Assembly (NCBI RefSeq): GCF_900636535.1
Contig: NZ_LR134289.1
Location: forward strand, 3,861,001-3,925,000
Direction: 5' to 3'
DNA: 64,000 bases
DNA from: Chryseobacterium gleum
Lineage (GTDB): Bacteria > Bacteroidota > Bacteroidia > Flavobacteriales > Weeksellaceae
The translations under genes and the position numbers were made by a program. The notes below the pieces were generated by a model that saw only the letters and a program-made list of their open reading frames with translations, was not told where the DNA came from and did no database searches. Positions 52,770 to 61,351 of the stretch are shown piece after piece. Each line of letters opens with the position of its first letter. The stretch's first letter is position 1.

Positions 52770-52821
52770 TGATTTAGTAATGAAATCTGTTAATAAAAGA
52801 TGAAAGAATGTCTTTAGGTCT

Positions 52822-52829
52822 CAAATTTA
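52822..52829 (-). promoter_or_regulatory. -7 promoter box TAAATTTG for the 51846-52769 gene
   Basis: Perfect TAnnTTTG match on the minus strand, 52 nt before the ATG at 52769. Confidence 0.5.
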
Positions 52830-52939
52830 TTAATTCCTGGGGATTATATTTAAGATTTCCCTTTTGTATTGTGTTGTTAATAAGACTGGCTCTGTTCATT
52901 TGTGTCAATTTGAATTAATATTTCATCAGTGGGATACTT

Positions 52940-53860
52940 TTATATATTGAGAAAAGCAGCACCTTTATTTTTAATGAGGTTTCTTGCGTTTATGATTTCA
53001 TTAAATCTGTCTTTCTGATATTGATATTCTTTCAAAGTATCGGAAGCAGCAGAAAACTGCAATTGGAGAGCCTGCTTTATCATTTTAGGAATGAAATCTC
53101 TGTTCAACATTTTGGAATCAAACGCGAGCGCCGGATTCAGATAGCGCTGTTCCCGTTGCACTCTCAGGGCATTAATATGGCTGGTTTTATGGAAATCCTG
53201 TTTACCATCATGTACAACTCTACTAGGCGGACAGACGATAATTTTTTTCCCGAAAAATGAAATACGTTGTACATATTCATAGTCTTCGGAATAATGAAAG
53301 AAGTAAGGATTAAAACCACCAATTTCTTCAATGGTAGCTTTGGGAAGTAACCAATGGGCAGCATTTACAAAGTCTATTTCATAATAATCTTTCAGACTAT
53401 TGGTAAAACTGTCTGAAAATATTCTGTTATCAGGTGTATTTCTTGCCAGATAACGTTCGAAAAAAATATCGAGCTTCTTTTCGCTGCCATCCATATGTAT
53501 CGGACTTAAAATTCCCAGCTGATTTTTGTCTGGGTATGCGTTGTAAACATCCAATAGTTTTTGAAAGCTGTCCGGGTAAATCCATGCATCCTGATTCATC
53601 AGGTAGAAAAAATCTGCTCCTTCTTTATACGCTTTTTCTATCCCTGTATTATTCGCTTTTCCAAAACCTAGATTTTGTGGAGATTGAGTGAAGTCTACTT
53701 CAGGAAAATACGTTTTAATATATTCCTGAGTGCCGTCTGTGGATCCGTTATCTATTACAATACATTTTACAGGAACTGAAGAGGTTCTTAAACTTGAAAA
53801 ACATCTTTCTGCCCACTTCATGGCATTATAAGTAACAATGATTACATGAATAGCCGCCAT
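52940..53860 (-). CDS. Glycosyltransferase family 2, rhamnosyltransferase-like
   Basis: The 306-residue enzyme has IHVIIVTYNAMKWAERCFSSL, VIDNGSTDGTQEYI, NLGFGKANNTGI and NQDAWIYPDSF in the metal-motif position. The NxGFGxxNNxG pattern with N(P/Q)DA is usual in rhamnosyltransferases such as WbbL. A rhamnosyl or other deoxyhexosyl donor would fit the dTDP-sugar gene at the right edge, but this is inference. It is the last gene of the long minus-strand operon that begins with the ABC exporter, 1 bp after the preceding gene. Confidence 0.88.
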   Translation of the reverse strand: MAAIHVIIVTYNAMKWAERCFSSLRTSSVPVKCIVIDNGSTDGTQEYIKTYFPEVDFTQSPQNLGFGKANNTGIEKAYKEGADFFYLMNQDAWIYPDSFQKLLDVYNAYPDKNQLGILSPIHMDGSEKKLDIFFERYLARNTPDNRIFSDSFTNSLKDYYEIDFVNAAHWLLPKATIEEIGGFNPYFFHYSEDYEYVQRISFFGKKIIVCPPSRVVHDGKQDFHKTSHINALRVQREQRYLNPALAFDSKMLNRDFIPKMIKQALQLQFSAASDTLKEYQYQKDRFNEIINARNLIKNKGAAFLNI

Positions 53861-53861
53861 T

Positions 53862-54530
53862 TTAAATATACTTTCGGGTTAACATTTCCAGGTAATTTTC
53901 AGGACTTATACCTGAGAAGAAGGCGTGAACTTCTTCATCAAAATCTACTTTATAGAAGTCCCCTTCATTAACTTCTGAATAGAAGGCTTTTTGAAGGGTT
54001 TCTTTTTCAATGGCGCCAATAATTTCTTTTAAATCAAAATTATAGGGGAAAGAAAAGTTAATAACCTTATTAGGAAGATGCAGGCAGTGAGACTCTAAAA
54101 ACTTAGAAATATCTTCTATATCCAGCAATAGCCTTCTTGCCTTTGTATGAACTGTAAACTGGTTTGAATTTTTAATCTGATTTTTAAGAAAATTGAATAA
54201 AGTATTAGGATTTCCTCCACTTCCTACAATATTCCCGATTCTGAGAATGAGGTAGTTGCTACACTTATTTTTGATGTAATTTTCAATTTCCTTTTTATGT
54301 AAAACGTAAAGGCTGTTTTGTTTTGATTGATCATGAATGCTTAGAGTAGAAAAATAAATTAATTTGTGATTACTATTACTCTCAATACATTTATCCAAAA
54401 GAGCAAATTCTCTTTCAAACTCTGAACTTCTCGTTTCCAGAGAATTTGAAACACCGGAGGCAAAAAAAAGATTTTCCTCGGAGTCTATATTTTTTAATGA
54501 ATTGGCAATAAGTCCGTTTCCTATGATCAT
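53862..54530 (-). CDS. Short NAD-dependent epimerase/dehydratase-like protein
   Basis: The 222-residue protein looks like an atypical extended SDR. It begins MIIGNGLIANSLKNI, a degenerate nucleotide-binding loop. LIYFSTLSIHD holds the Ser/Thr site and YVLHKKEIE gives the Tyr-x3-Lys pair; LRIGNIVGSGGNPNTLFNFL follows as in sugar epimerases. It is about 80-100 residues shorter than classical epimerases because the loop after strand 1 and the C-terminal substrate part are reduced. It may reduce or epimerise a nucleotide sugar in this pathway, but the substrate is unknown. Confidence 0.75.
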   Translation of the reverse strand: MIIGNGLIANSLKNIDSEENLFFASGVSNSLETRSSEFEREFALLDKCIESNSNHKLIYFSTLSIHDQSKQNSLYVLHKKEIENYIKNKCSNYLILRIGNIVGSGGNPNTLFNFLKNQIKNSNQFTVHTKARRLLLDIEDISKFLESHCLHLPNKVINFSFPYNFDLKEIIGAIEKETLQKAFYSEVNEGDFYKVDFDEEVHAFFSGISPENYLEMLTRKYI

Positions 54531-54552
54531 TTTTAAACAATTTTAAATAATT

Positions 54553-55422
54553 TTAATTCTTTGTGTTGTGTTTTTTATTGATACTTCCGGCGTATCGTAT
54601 GTAGGCATAATATTTTTTTGCTATTTCCAAATGCTCATTAAAATTAAGTTTTCTTGGATAAAATTTTAATGTGAGAAATATGTTTTTTTTATTAACAGGG
54701 TAATATTTGAAAAAATTGTGCAAAAACCCTATAAATATTTTCTTTTCAGCTTCAGGGTCGATTTCTTTTTGAAAATCTGATCCTATACTTTCCCTTACTT
54801 TGATATTGGCATCTAACCAGTTTTTATCCAGATTACCGCCAGAGAAATGCTGAATCAGAATATCGTTAACTACATAATTCTGTTTTTTTTTAGAAACTCT
54901 CAAACTAAAATCAAGATCATAGCCGTGGAAGCCTTTCAGCAGATTTTCGTTGAATTTAAACTGATTAAATATTTCTTTTTTAATTCCCAGAAAAACGCCG
55001 TCAACTGCAAAGACTTTATTTCTGTTTTCCTTTGTTGTTTGAATAGGAAAATACAATGTGTTCTCTTTATTTCCCTGTAAAATATTGACAGAATTATATT
55101 TCTCTGTAACGGTCCAGCTTGATGGAGCAGAGGGAACATAAGATGACCCTGCCAGTCCTATAATTCCCGTATTTTTCTGGTTTAAATGATTTATGAGCGT
55201 ATTGCCCCAATCTTCATTTTTGAATAAAATGTCTTCATGGATGAAAAGCAAATAATCAAAACCGGCTTTTTCTGCACCTTTGTTATAAGCTTCACAAATT
55301 CCCATCAATCCAGGATTGTCTATTTTAATGATTTCATAAGACACTCCAATTGTTTCCGCAATGTTTTTTTCCAGTGCAGAAAAATAGTCAGGAAGGTATG
55401 ATGAGATTATGATGGAGATCAT
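54553..55422 (-). CDS. Glycosyltransferase, STRF-type GT2
   Basis: The 289-residue enzyme has ISIIISSYLPDYFSALEKNI, IIKIDNPGLMGICEAYNKGAEKA and LLFIHEDILFKNEDWG. The GICEAYNxGAxxA plus HEDI pattern is the mark of STRF-type proteins found in polysaccharide loci. HED replaces the DxD metal motif. The donor is unknown. It lies 4 bp after the GT4 gene at 55427 and 22 bp before the epimerase-like gene. Confidence 0.83.
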   Translation of the reverse strand: MISIIISSYLPDYFSALEKNIAETIGVSYEIIKIDNPGLMGICEAYNKGAEKAGFDYLLFIHEDILFKNEDWGNTLINHLNQKNTGIIGLAGSSYVPSAPSSWTVTEKYNSVNILQGNKENTLYFPIQTTKENRNKVFAVDGVFLGIKKEIFNQFKFNENLLKGFHGYDLDFSLRVSKKKQNYVVNDILIQHFSGGNLDKNWLDANIKVRESIGSDFQKEIDPEAEKKIFIGFLHNFFKYYPVNKKNIFLTLKFYPRKLNFNEHLEIAKKYYAYIRYAGSINKKHNTKN

Positions 55423-55426
55423 TTAA

Positions 55427-56614
55427 TTAATTTATAAGATCATCAATAATTTGGAAAATCTCGGATGTAAGCTTGCCTTCAGAATATTCTTTTTCCAATC
55501 TGTTGTGAATCTTCAACCCATAGTTTTCTCTTAATTCCTTGTTTTGTAAAAGTTTTACTATTTCTGAGGCCATGACATCAAGATCAAGGTAAGGGGCTAA
55601 AACTCCAAAACCGTTTTCAAGAAATTCTACCGCACCTCCACTATTTTCAAATGCAACAATGGGTTTCTTAAGCTTAGCGGCAGTAAGCATTACCAAAGGG
55701 AATGGATCTTCTCTGGATAACAGTAAAAAAATATCAAATATATTTATGTAATCATTCGGGAACTTGTTATGATCTACATATATAATTTTATCCAGAACCC
55801 CCAACTTCTCTGCATCTAATTTTGAACATTTTACCGGACCAATGCTTGAAGAACCTCCCAGATTAATGAATTTAAAATTAATATCTGTTTTATCTGCGAT
55901 TTTTTTGACAAGAAGCGGCACTAAATCCGTTCCCTTTCTTAATTCCTGAGAACTTGCTATTCCCATAATAATGTCCGATTCCGCAATGTTTAATTCTTTC
56001 TTTATTTGAATCTGATTTTTTTGAATCTCAAGTTTTTCATCAACAAATGAATGGATTGCTTTTACTTTTTTAGGATCTGCATTATATCTATTAATAAGGT
56101 TATTGGCTACAGCATTAGACCCTGCAATAATTGTTGAAACATTTGATATGTTTTCTTTGATAAAATCTGGTGAATATGCGCTTTCAATTCCAAAAGTAAG
56201 CTCATGGATTGCAACAACGGTAGGAATGTTTTTTTTATAAAAAGGTATTGTCCAGATTAATGTTTCTGCAGTGTTTGCATAAACCAGATCATAGTTATTC
56301 TGAAGAAGTCTTCCTGTTATTTTTTCAATCTGTTCTTCTTTGCTTTCTGTTTTTGGGAAAAAAGCATTCTGAATTTTTTTGAAATTTCGGTTTACAAACG
56401 ATAAAGATTGGTTGTAATAGTTGGCAACAATGATTTTATTATCAGAAAGTTTAGCAAAATCTTCATAAAGCTGACCTGGTCTTAGTAATAAAACATCAAC
56501 TTTATAGTTTTTCCTTTCTTGTCTAAGCTTTTTCAAGACACTTAAAACAAGAATTGGAGCTCCTGATAAGGATGCTTCGTGGGATATTAATAATATTTTT
56601 TTTGTTTCACTCAT
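55427..56614 (-). CDS. Glycosyltransferase family 4
   Basis: The 395-residue GT-B enzyme has ILLISHEASLSGAPILVLSVL at its start, as in GT4 enzymes, and GIASSQELRKGTDLVPLLV and LLLSREDPFPLVMLTAAKLKKP near the end. In the E-x7-E motif the second Glu is replaced by Thr (LTA where relatives have LEA), which may matter for donor binding. It overlaps the acyltransferase gene at 56607 by eight bases, so the two are coupled. Confidence 0.88.
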   Translation of the reverse strand: MSETKKILLISHEASLSGAPILVLSVLKKLRQERKNYKVDVLLLRPGQLYEDFAKLSDNKIIVANYYNQSLSFVNRNFKKIQNAFFPKTESKEEQIEKITGRLLQNNYDLVYANTAETLIWTIPFYKKNIPTVVAIHELTFGIESAYSPDFIKENISNVSTIIAGSNAVANNLINRYNADPKKVKAIHSFVDEKLEIQKNQIQIKKELNIAESDIIMGIASSQELRKGTDLVPLLVKKIADKTDINFKFINLGGSSSIGPVKCSKLDAEKLGVLDKIIYVDHNKFPNDYINIFDIFLLLSREDPFPLVMLTAAKLKKPIVAFENSGGAVEFLENGFGVLAPYLDLDVMASEIVKLLQNKELRENYGLKIHNRLEKEYSEGKLTSEIFQIIDDLIN

Positions 56615-57206
56615 TTTGTAAAGATTCTGAGATTAAATATTGACTATTTTTAATAATAGTATTTGATGGAACAGACTTGTGTATTACACATCCTGCTCCA
56701 ATAATACAATTGTCGCCGATTTCAACACCTTTTAATATAACAGTGTTACTTCCAATCCAACAGTTTTTTCCGATTGTTATTGCACCTGTTTTAAATGCTG
56801 TTTTATCAACAAAAAAATCAGCATTAAATCCGTATTTATGATTATGATCGTATAATTTTACTCCTTCACCAAATATTGTATTATCTCCAATAGTAATTGT
56901 ATCAATACAGTTCACAGAAGAATAATTGTTGAAGAAAACTCCGTTCCCAATAATGAGATTTGCTCCGGGCAGAACCGAAATATTGCAATAGTCTCTTACA
57001 AAAAAGGTTTCACCAATTGTAATATTTCCAAATTTACCTTCATTTCCTTTGAAAATAGTTACATCCTTAGGGGCAAAAGTATGATGAATATTAATGTTGG
57101 GCAATGCTGTAAAACGCCACCACATTTTCTTTTTCTCAAGTTCTCCAAAATTGCTGACAATAGTGAAGATTTTTTTATGAAGGTAATTTTTTATCTTTTT
57201 GAACAT
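56607..57206 (-). CDS. Hexapeptide-repeat acyltransferase (WbbJ-like)
   Basis: The 199-residue left-handed beta-helix protein has VKLYDHNHKYGFN, with the catalytic His, and IGDNCIIGAGCVIHKSVPSN. It is a clear relative of the acyltransferase at 41720. It should add an acetyl or other acyl group to a sugar. The gene lies 18 bp after the GNAT-GT2 fusion and overlaps the next GT4 gene. Confidence 0.88.
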   Translation of the reverse strand: MFKKIKNYLHKKIFTIVSNFGELEKKKMWWRFTALPNINIHHTFAPKDVTIFKGNEGKFGNITIGETFFVRDYCNISVLPGANLIIGNGVFFNNYSSVNCIDTITIGDNTIFGEGVKLYDHNHKYGFNADFFVDKTAFKTGAITIGKNCWIGSNTVILKGVEIGDNCIIGAGCVIHKSVPSNTIIKNSQYLISESLQNE

Positions 57207-57224
57207 CAGATTGTATTTATTTTT

Positions 57225-58598
57225 TTAGTTCTTTAGCCTCAATTTTTTTAAGAATTTAGTTTGTAACATTTTTAAAAGGTAATTTAAGCTAATATTTTTC
57301 TCTAAATAGTTATAATCCTTTATTTTTATTTCTAATGCTCTTTTTTCTTCGAAAGGTCTTAAAAGTGCTTGTTGGCAAGTGATGTATTGCGTTTTCAGGT
57401 TATCGAAAACATCTTTATTATTTTTAAAATGCTGTAATAAAAACTTCAGAGAGAACATTGTGTTTACAATCTGGTCAACTGTATTTTGTGTACTCCATAT
57501 CCCGCTTCCAACTCTGTAAGCTGCCATTTCCTCTGGGAAATATTTTATAAGACCAAAAGAAGCGTTCAGTAAGTGCAAAGGGTAATCGCCGATAGGAGAA
57601 TACTTCATCCATTCCGGAAGTTTTTCAAAATTTTTTCTGAATACAACTGAAACAGTAACGATAAAATTTTCTTTTGATAAATCTTCTAAAGTGTATGTTT
57701 TTTCCTCATTTGGATTATCATAAGAAAATCTCTCTTCTCTTGTTGTGATTTCCTTGATTTTATGAAAAGTAAGACTGTATTCCGGATTTTTTTCTAGAAA
57801 GTCAATCTGTTTTTGAAGTTTTAAAGCATCAATCCAGTAATCGTCACCTTCACAAATTGCAATATATTTTCCGGAACAGTTTTCATAAGTCATATTTTGA
57901 TTATCTACTGCTCCTATATTATTAGGATGAAGTAAAAGCTTAAATTTCCCTGGATATAATTTTTGATAATTTAGCAGTATTTCTCTGGAATTATCTTTTG
58001 AGCAATCTTCTCCAACTACAATATCATAGTTGAAATTTGTTTTTTGCTCTAATAAACTATCAAGGCAATCTTTTAAGTATTGTCCATGGTTATATACCAT
58101 TACAAAAATGCTAACGGTAGTTTTTTTAAGTTGAGATAGCTGTAATGACATCTTAACATTGCCTGGATTCTCTTCAGTAACTACAAAATTATTTCTTTTA
58201 TAAGATTCTACAGCTGCAATATTTTCAGGCTTTACATATAAGTATATTTCAGAAAACTTCAATACTTCTTTAGCATAATAAAGTATCTGGTATGTTGCTA
58301 ATTGAGAGATTCCTTTCCCCCAAAAGTCTTTATTGCCGATGAAAATATGAAACTCTGCAGTATTATTTTCAATATTATTAAGGTGAACATTTCCGATATA
58401 TTCGCTGTCACATAAAATAGCAAATCTTTTGCTTTTTTCATCCTGAAGAACTTTTACAATCCATTCGAATTCTATTTCTTTAGTAATTTCTATATCGGGA
58501 CGGGAGCCTGTAAATTTCCAAACTTCCGGATCGTTTCTCCACTGATATGAAATAAGCGCATCTTCTTTTTGAAGAGGTCTGATTAAAACATTATACAT
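57225..58598 (-). CDS. GNAT acetyltransferase fused to a family 2 glycosyltransferase
   Basis: The 457-residue protein joins two enzymes. Residues 1-150 form a RimJ/PseH-like GNAT domain (VLIRPLQKEDALISYQWRNDPEVW, FIGNKDFWGKGISQLATYQIL). Residues from about 158 on form a GT2 domain (TVSIFVMVYNHGQYLKDCLDS, VVGEDCSKDN, CEGDDYWIDALK). GNAT enzymes of this type N-acetylate amino sugars; the partner amine could come from the DegT aminotransferases nearby. One protein could then acetylate an amino sugar and transfer it or the next sugar. There is no frame break at the junction. It starts inside the end of the split aminotransferase gene. Confidence 0.87.
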   Translation of the reverse strand: MYNVLIRPLQKEDALISYQWRNDPEVWKFTGSRPDIEITKEIEFEWIVKVLQDEKSKRFAILCDSEYIGNVHLNNIENNTAEFHIFIGNKDFWGKGISQLATYQILYYAKEVLKFSEIYLYVKPENIAAVESYKRNNFVVTEENPGNVKMSLQLSQLKKTTVSIFVMVYNHGQYLKDCLDSLLEQKTNFNYDIVVGEDCSKDNSREILLNYQKLYPGKFKLLLHPNNIGAVDNQNMTYENCSGKYIAICEGDDYWIDALKLQKQIDFLEKNPEYSLTFHKIKEITTREERFSYDNPNEEKTYTLEDLSKENFIVTVSVVFRKNFEKLPEWMKYSPIGDYPLHLLNASFGLIKYFPEEMAAYRVGSGIWSTQNTVDQIVNTMFSLKFLLQHFKNNKDVFDNLKTQYITCQQALLRPFEEKRALEIKIKDYNYLEKNISLNYLLKMLQTKFLKKLRLKN

Positions 58599-59543
58599 TT
58601 TCTAAAATTTTTCTCATATCATTAATAGAGTATCGCTGATCTATGGGAAGTGCTATAATTTCCTCTGCCAAAATGTAGGAGTTGGTTTCTTCACTACACC
58701 ATTCAAAAACATTGGGCCAATAAGTGGCACAATAAATTTTCCTATTGATAAGTTGCTTTTTGAGATCTTTATTTTTAGTTCTGAAAGGATAAACCATAGG
58801 GACTGAATCTTCTGAAATATCAATTTTTAAAAGATTATTTTCTTTTAATTTTTCATTTAGAAATGCGAAATTTTCTTTTCTTCTTTTTTTATATCATCAA
58901 AATTTAAGGTAGAAAGAATTTTTTTGGTAAGATTGGACATTAATTTTATAGGCTGGTTTTCCAATGACCTATCATTTGTACAAAAATCAAGGTATGCTTC
59001 TTCGGCAGACAGATCAATTCTTTTCAAAAGATGGCTCATTCTATTATAGCTTTCATCTTTTTCAAAATCCAAATTAATTCTTTTATTACTGCTTAAAAGA
59101 CCTCCATCAGCTACCCCTACAAATTTCCTTGGAGAATAAAAAGTATCAACGCCTGTTATTGGTAAAGAGAAAAACGCCTGAGCATTATCTATTATTATTT
59201 TATCAAAAAGTCTTTCGCACAGAATATTGATAAACTTATCTTTTATCCCAAAATAATTAGTGTACAAAAATATTTCCGAATCTTTTATTTTAGAATAATC
59301 AAATATTGGTTCCAGGTTGAAATCTATATCATAGAATTCGTAGTTAATATTAAGTTTTTTGATGGGTTCTAAGAGAACATCACAAGTATAATATGCAAGA
59401 TAAATTTTTGTGCTTTTTCTCGCCAATAGGATATACTCCAAACAGTTTCTAGCTGAATTTAACTCAATGAAATCCTTATCCCAATTATTTACTGTATTGG
59501 GAAGTTCCAGCTCAAAATATCCTCCTATTGATTTCGTACTCAT
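58591..59543 (-). pseudogene. DegT-like PLP aminotransferase split by a one-base frameshift in an A7 run
   Basis: The first 228 residues run from the ATG at 59543 to a TAA at 58857, starting MSTKSIGGYFELELPN. They carry ELNSARNCLEYIL, DNAQAF (the cofactor Asp) and the PLP-lysine motif YSPRKFVGVADGGLL. The C-terminal part reads on in the -1 frame as FAFLNEKLKENNLLKID, PMVYPFRTKNKDLKKQL and ATYWPNVFEW to a stop at 58591. Joining them gives about 318 residues, close to a full DegT fold. The switch point is an A7 run at 58884-58890. It forms a perfect A_AAA_AAA slippery heptamer in frame zero, so the gene may still be read by -1 frameshifting, be phase-variable, or be dead. It overlaps WbqC by one base. 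Confidence 0.82.
58884..58890 (-). promoter_or_regulatory. A7 slippery heptamer inside the split aminotransferase gene
   Basis: Seven A residues on the coding strand, read in frame zero as ..A AAA AAA G. A -1 slip continues in the frame that encodes the missing C-terminus (RRKENFAFLNEKL) and avoids the frame-zero stop at 58857-58859. A classic -1 site, but no downstream stimulator was established by eye. Confidence 0.6.
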
Positions 59544-60259
59544 TAAATTAATTCAAACTGGTCCAACATATCATTTATTTCCTCCGGAGAATTAAACATC
59601 ATAAGATCAATTATAGATAAGCCACTTTCAAAAGACTCTCTTTTTTGATCATAATGAGGAAGTTCCATTTTTTGAAAAGAAATATCTATATTATTAGCTT
59701 TATATTTATCTCTATCAAAAAAATCCATTCCACCAATAGGATTTATATAGTGTAAATTACCATTTACCGGAAGTTTTTTACAGATATTTAAAGCCCATTC
59801 ATCAGGTGCAGTAGGTTTTTCAATTTCAAGATTCATCCTGGAAAATACAGGAAGATCTTTGTAGAAACCTAAATATTCACATATTTTTTCTAATGAATTT
59901 TTATTTAGGCTGACAATATCATTGTAATCTTCATCAAATATTTGATGTATTACCTTAAGTGTTTTGTAATAATAAGGAGCTTTTTTCTTGTAAATTTCCA
60001 ACTGAGATAAAATTTTGTTTTTCCAGTTTTGCGAATTATCAATAAAACAATCTTTTATAAGAGTTTCCCGGGGACTTTTTACTAAAGGTACTTGTACATA
60101 TAACCAACCTTCATTTTGTTTCAAGATTCTATTTCTCTCTATCCAGCCATGTTTTATAAATTGAACAGGATCAAAAAGAATGAAAAGATCAGAATGCTTA
60201 ATAAGACTTATATAGCCAAGATATGGTAAAAAATAGGGCTGCATTATTGCTACTTTCAT
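59543..60259 (-). CDS. WbqC family protein
   Basis: The 238-residue protein starts KVAIMQPYFLPYLGYISLIKHSD, the hallmark of the WbqC family, and has FVQFIKHGWIERNRIL-like (VQFIKHGWIERNRI) and LDQFELI at its end. Members are found in O-antigen and glycan loci beside DegT aminotransferases. Their reaction is not established as far as I know. Some are proposed to use acyl or amino donors in sugar modification, so pairing with the aminotransferases here fits. It overlaps the split DegT gene by one base and starts 1 bp after the DegT at 60261. Confidence 0.9.
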   Translation of the reverse strand: MKVAIMQPYFLPYLGYISLIKHSDLFILFDPVQFIKHGWIERNRILKQNEGWLYVQVPLVKSPRETLIKDCFIDNSQNWKNKILSQLEIYKKKAPYYYKTLKVIHQIFDEDYNDIVSLNKNSLEKICEYLGFYKDLPVFSRMNLEIEKPTAPDEWALNICKKLPVNGNLHYINPIGGMDFFDRDKYKANNIDISFQKMELPHYDQKRESFESGLSIIDLMMFNSPEEINDMLDQFELI

Positions 60260-60260
60260 A

Positions 60261-61343
60261 CTAATTATTTTGTATTCTTAACATTAATCTTGCAATATAT
60301 TCAACCTCTTCAAAAGTGAGATCATAATAAAACGGAAGACATAACACTCGTTTGGCAATATCTTCAGTAACAGAAAGTTCCAGTTTTGGCAAATACGGCA
60401 ATGCGGAAGCTAAACTTGGATAAAAATATCTTCTTGTAAAAATTTCCTGTTTATCCATCTCATTTTTTAATTTCAGTAATAATTCTTCACTTTCCAAAAC
60501 AACAGGATAGTAAGCATGATTATTGTTAGCTTTTAAATGCCAGAGGGGCTTTACAGCGTGTAAATTTTTAAGTTTTTCATCATAGAGTTCTGCGAGTGCT
60601 TTTCTTTTTTCATGTATCTGAGAAATGTATTTTAGATTAACAAGTCCCATTGCGGCATGAAATTCTGAATTTTTACCATTAAGGCCCAATTCCGAGAATG
60701 AATCAAAGCCTGAAATTCCAAAGTTTCTGATATAGGCCAGTTTTTTTAGCAACTCAGGATCTTTTGTTATCAATAAACCTCCTTCAACACTATGATAAAG
60801 TTTTGTTGCATGCAGCGAGCAGGTCGAAATATCACCATATTCAAAAATGGATTTTCCGTTCACTTCCACTCCAAAAGCATGTGCTGCATCATAAATTACT
60901 TTTAAATTATGTTTTTTTGCAATTGCTTCTATTGCTTCTACGTCACACGGGTTTCCATAAACATGGGTTGCGAGAATTGCGCTGGTTTTTTCCGTGATAG
61001 CATCTTCAATTTTTTTAGGATCTATACATAAGCTTTTAGCATCGATATCAACAAAAACAGGGGTGCATCCTTCCCAGACAATTGAGCTGGTGGTTGCAAT
61101 AAAAGAAAATGGAGTAGTAATTACTTCACCTGAAATTCCCAATGCTTTTATTGCCATCTGAATGGCAACGGTTCCGTTGGTTACAAACAGCAGATGATTA
61201 AGCTTTAAATGATCTTTAAGTTCCATTTCAAGCTGACTGGCTAGTGGTCCCATATTGGTGAGCCAGTTTCTCTTCCAGATGCCATCTATGTATTTTTCAT
61301 ATTCTTCCTGAGGTGGAAGAAAGGGTTGTGTTACGGGAATCAT
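60261..61343 (-). CDS. DegT/DnrJ/EryC1/StrS-family sugar aminotransferase
   Basis: The 360-residue PLP enzyme has the N-terminal PVTQPFLPPQEEYEKYIDGIW, NGTVAIQMAIKAL, DAAHAFGVEVNG with the cofactor Asp, and the Schiff-base lysine in SLHATKLYHSVEGG. It should transaminate a nucleotide-linked keto-sugar with glutamate, giving an amino sugar (3- or 4-amino-dideoxyhexose). With RmlA at the right edge, a dTDP-linked sugar is likely. It is the intact partner of the split DegT-like gene and lies 2 bp ahead of WbqC. It follows the ABC ATPase by 8 bp. Confidence 0.93.
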   Translation of the reverse strand: MIPVTQPFLPPQEEYEKYIDGIWKRNWLTNMGPLASQLEMELKDHLKLNHLLFVTNGTVAIQMAIKALGISGEVITTPFSFIATTSSIVWEGCTPVFVDIDAKSLCIDPKKIEDAITEKTSAILATHVYGNPCDVEAIEAIAKKHNLKVIYDAAHAFGVEVNGKSIFEYGDISTCSLHATKLYHSVEGGLLITKDPELLKKLAYIRNFGISGFDSFSELGLNGKNSEFHAAMGLVNLKYISQIHEKRKALAELYDEKLKNLHAVKPLWHLKANNNHAYYPVVLESEELLLKLKNEMDKQEIFTRRYFYPSLASALPYLPKLELSVTEDIAKRVLCLPFYYDLTFEEVEYIARLMLRIQNN

Positions 61344-61351
61344 AATAAATT

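Noticed and set aside
53862..54530. Truncated pseudogene of a nucleotide-sugar epimerase
   Set aside because: Short but with an intact frame, YxxxK pair and tight spacing to both neighbours, so more likely a genuine compact enzyme.
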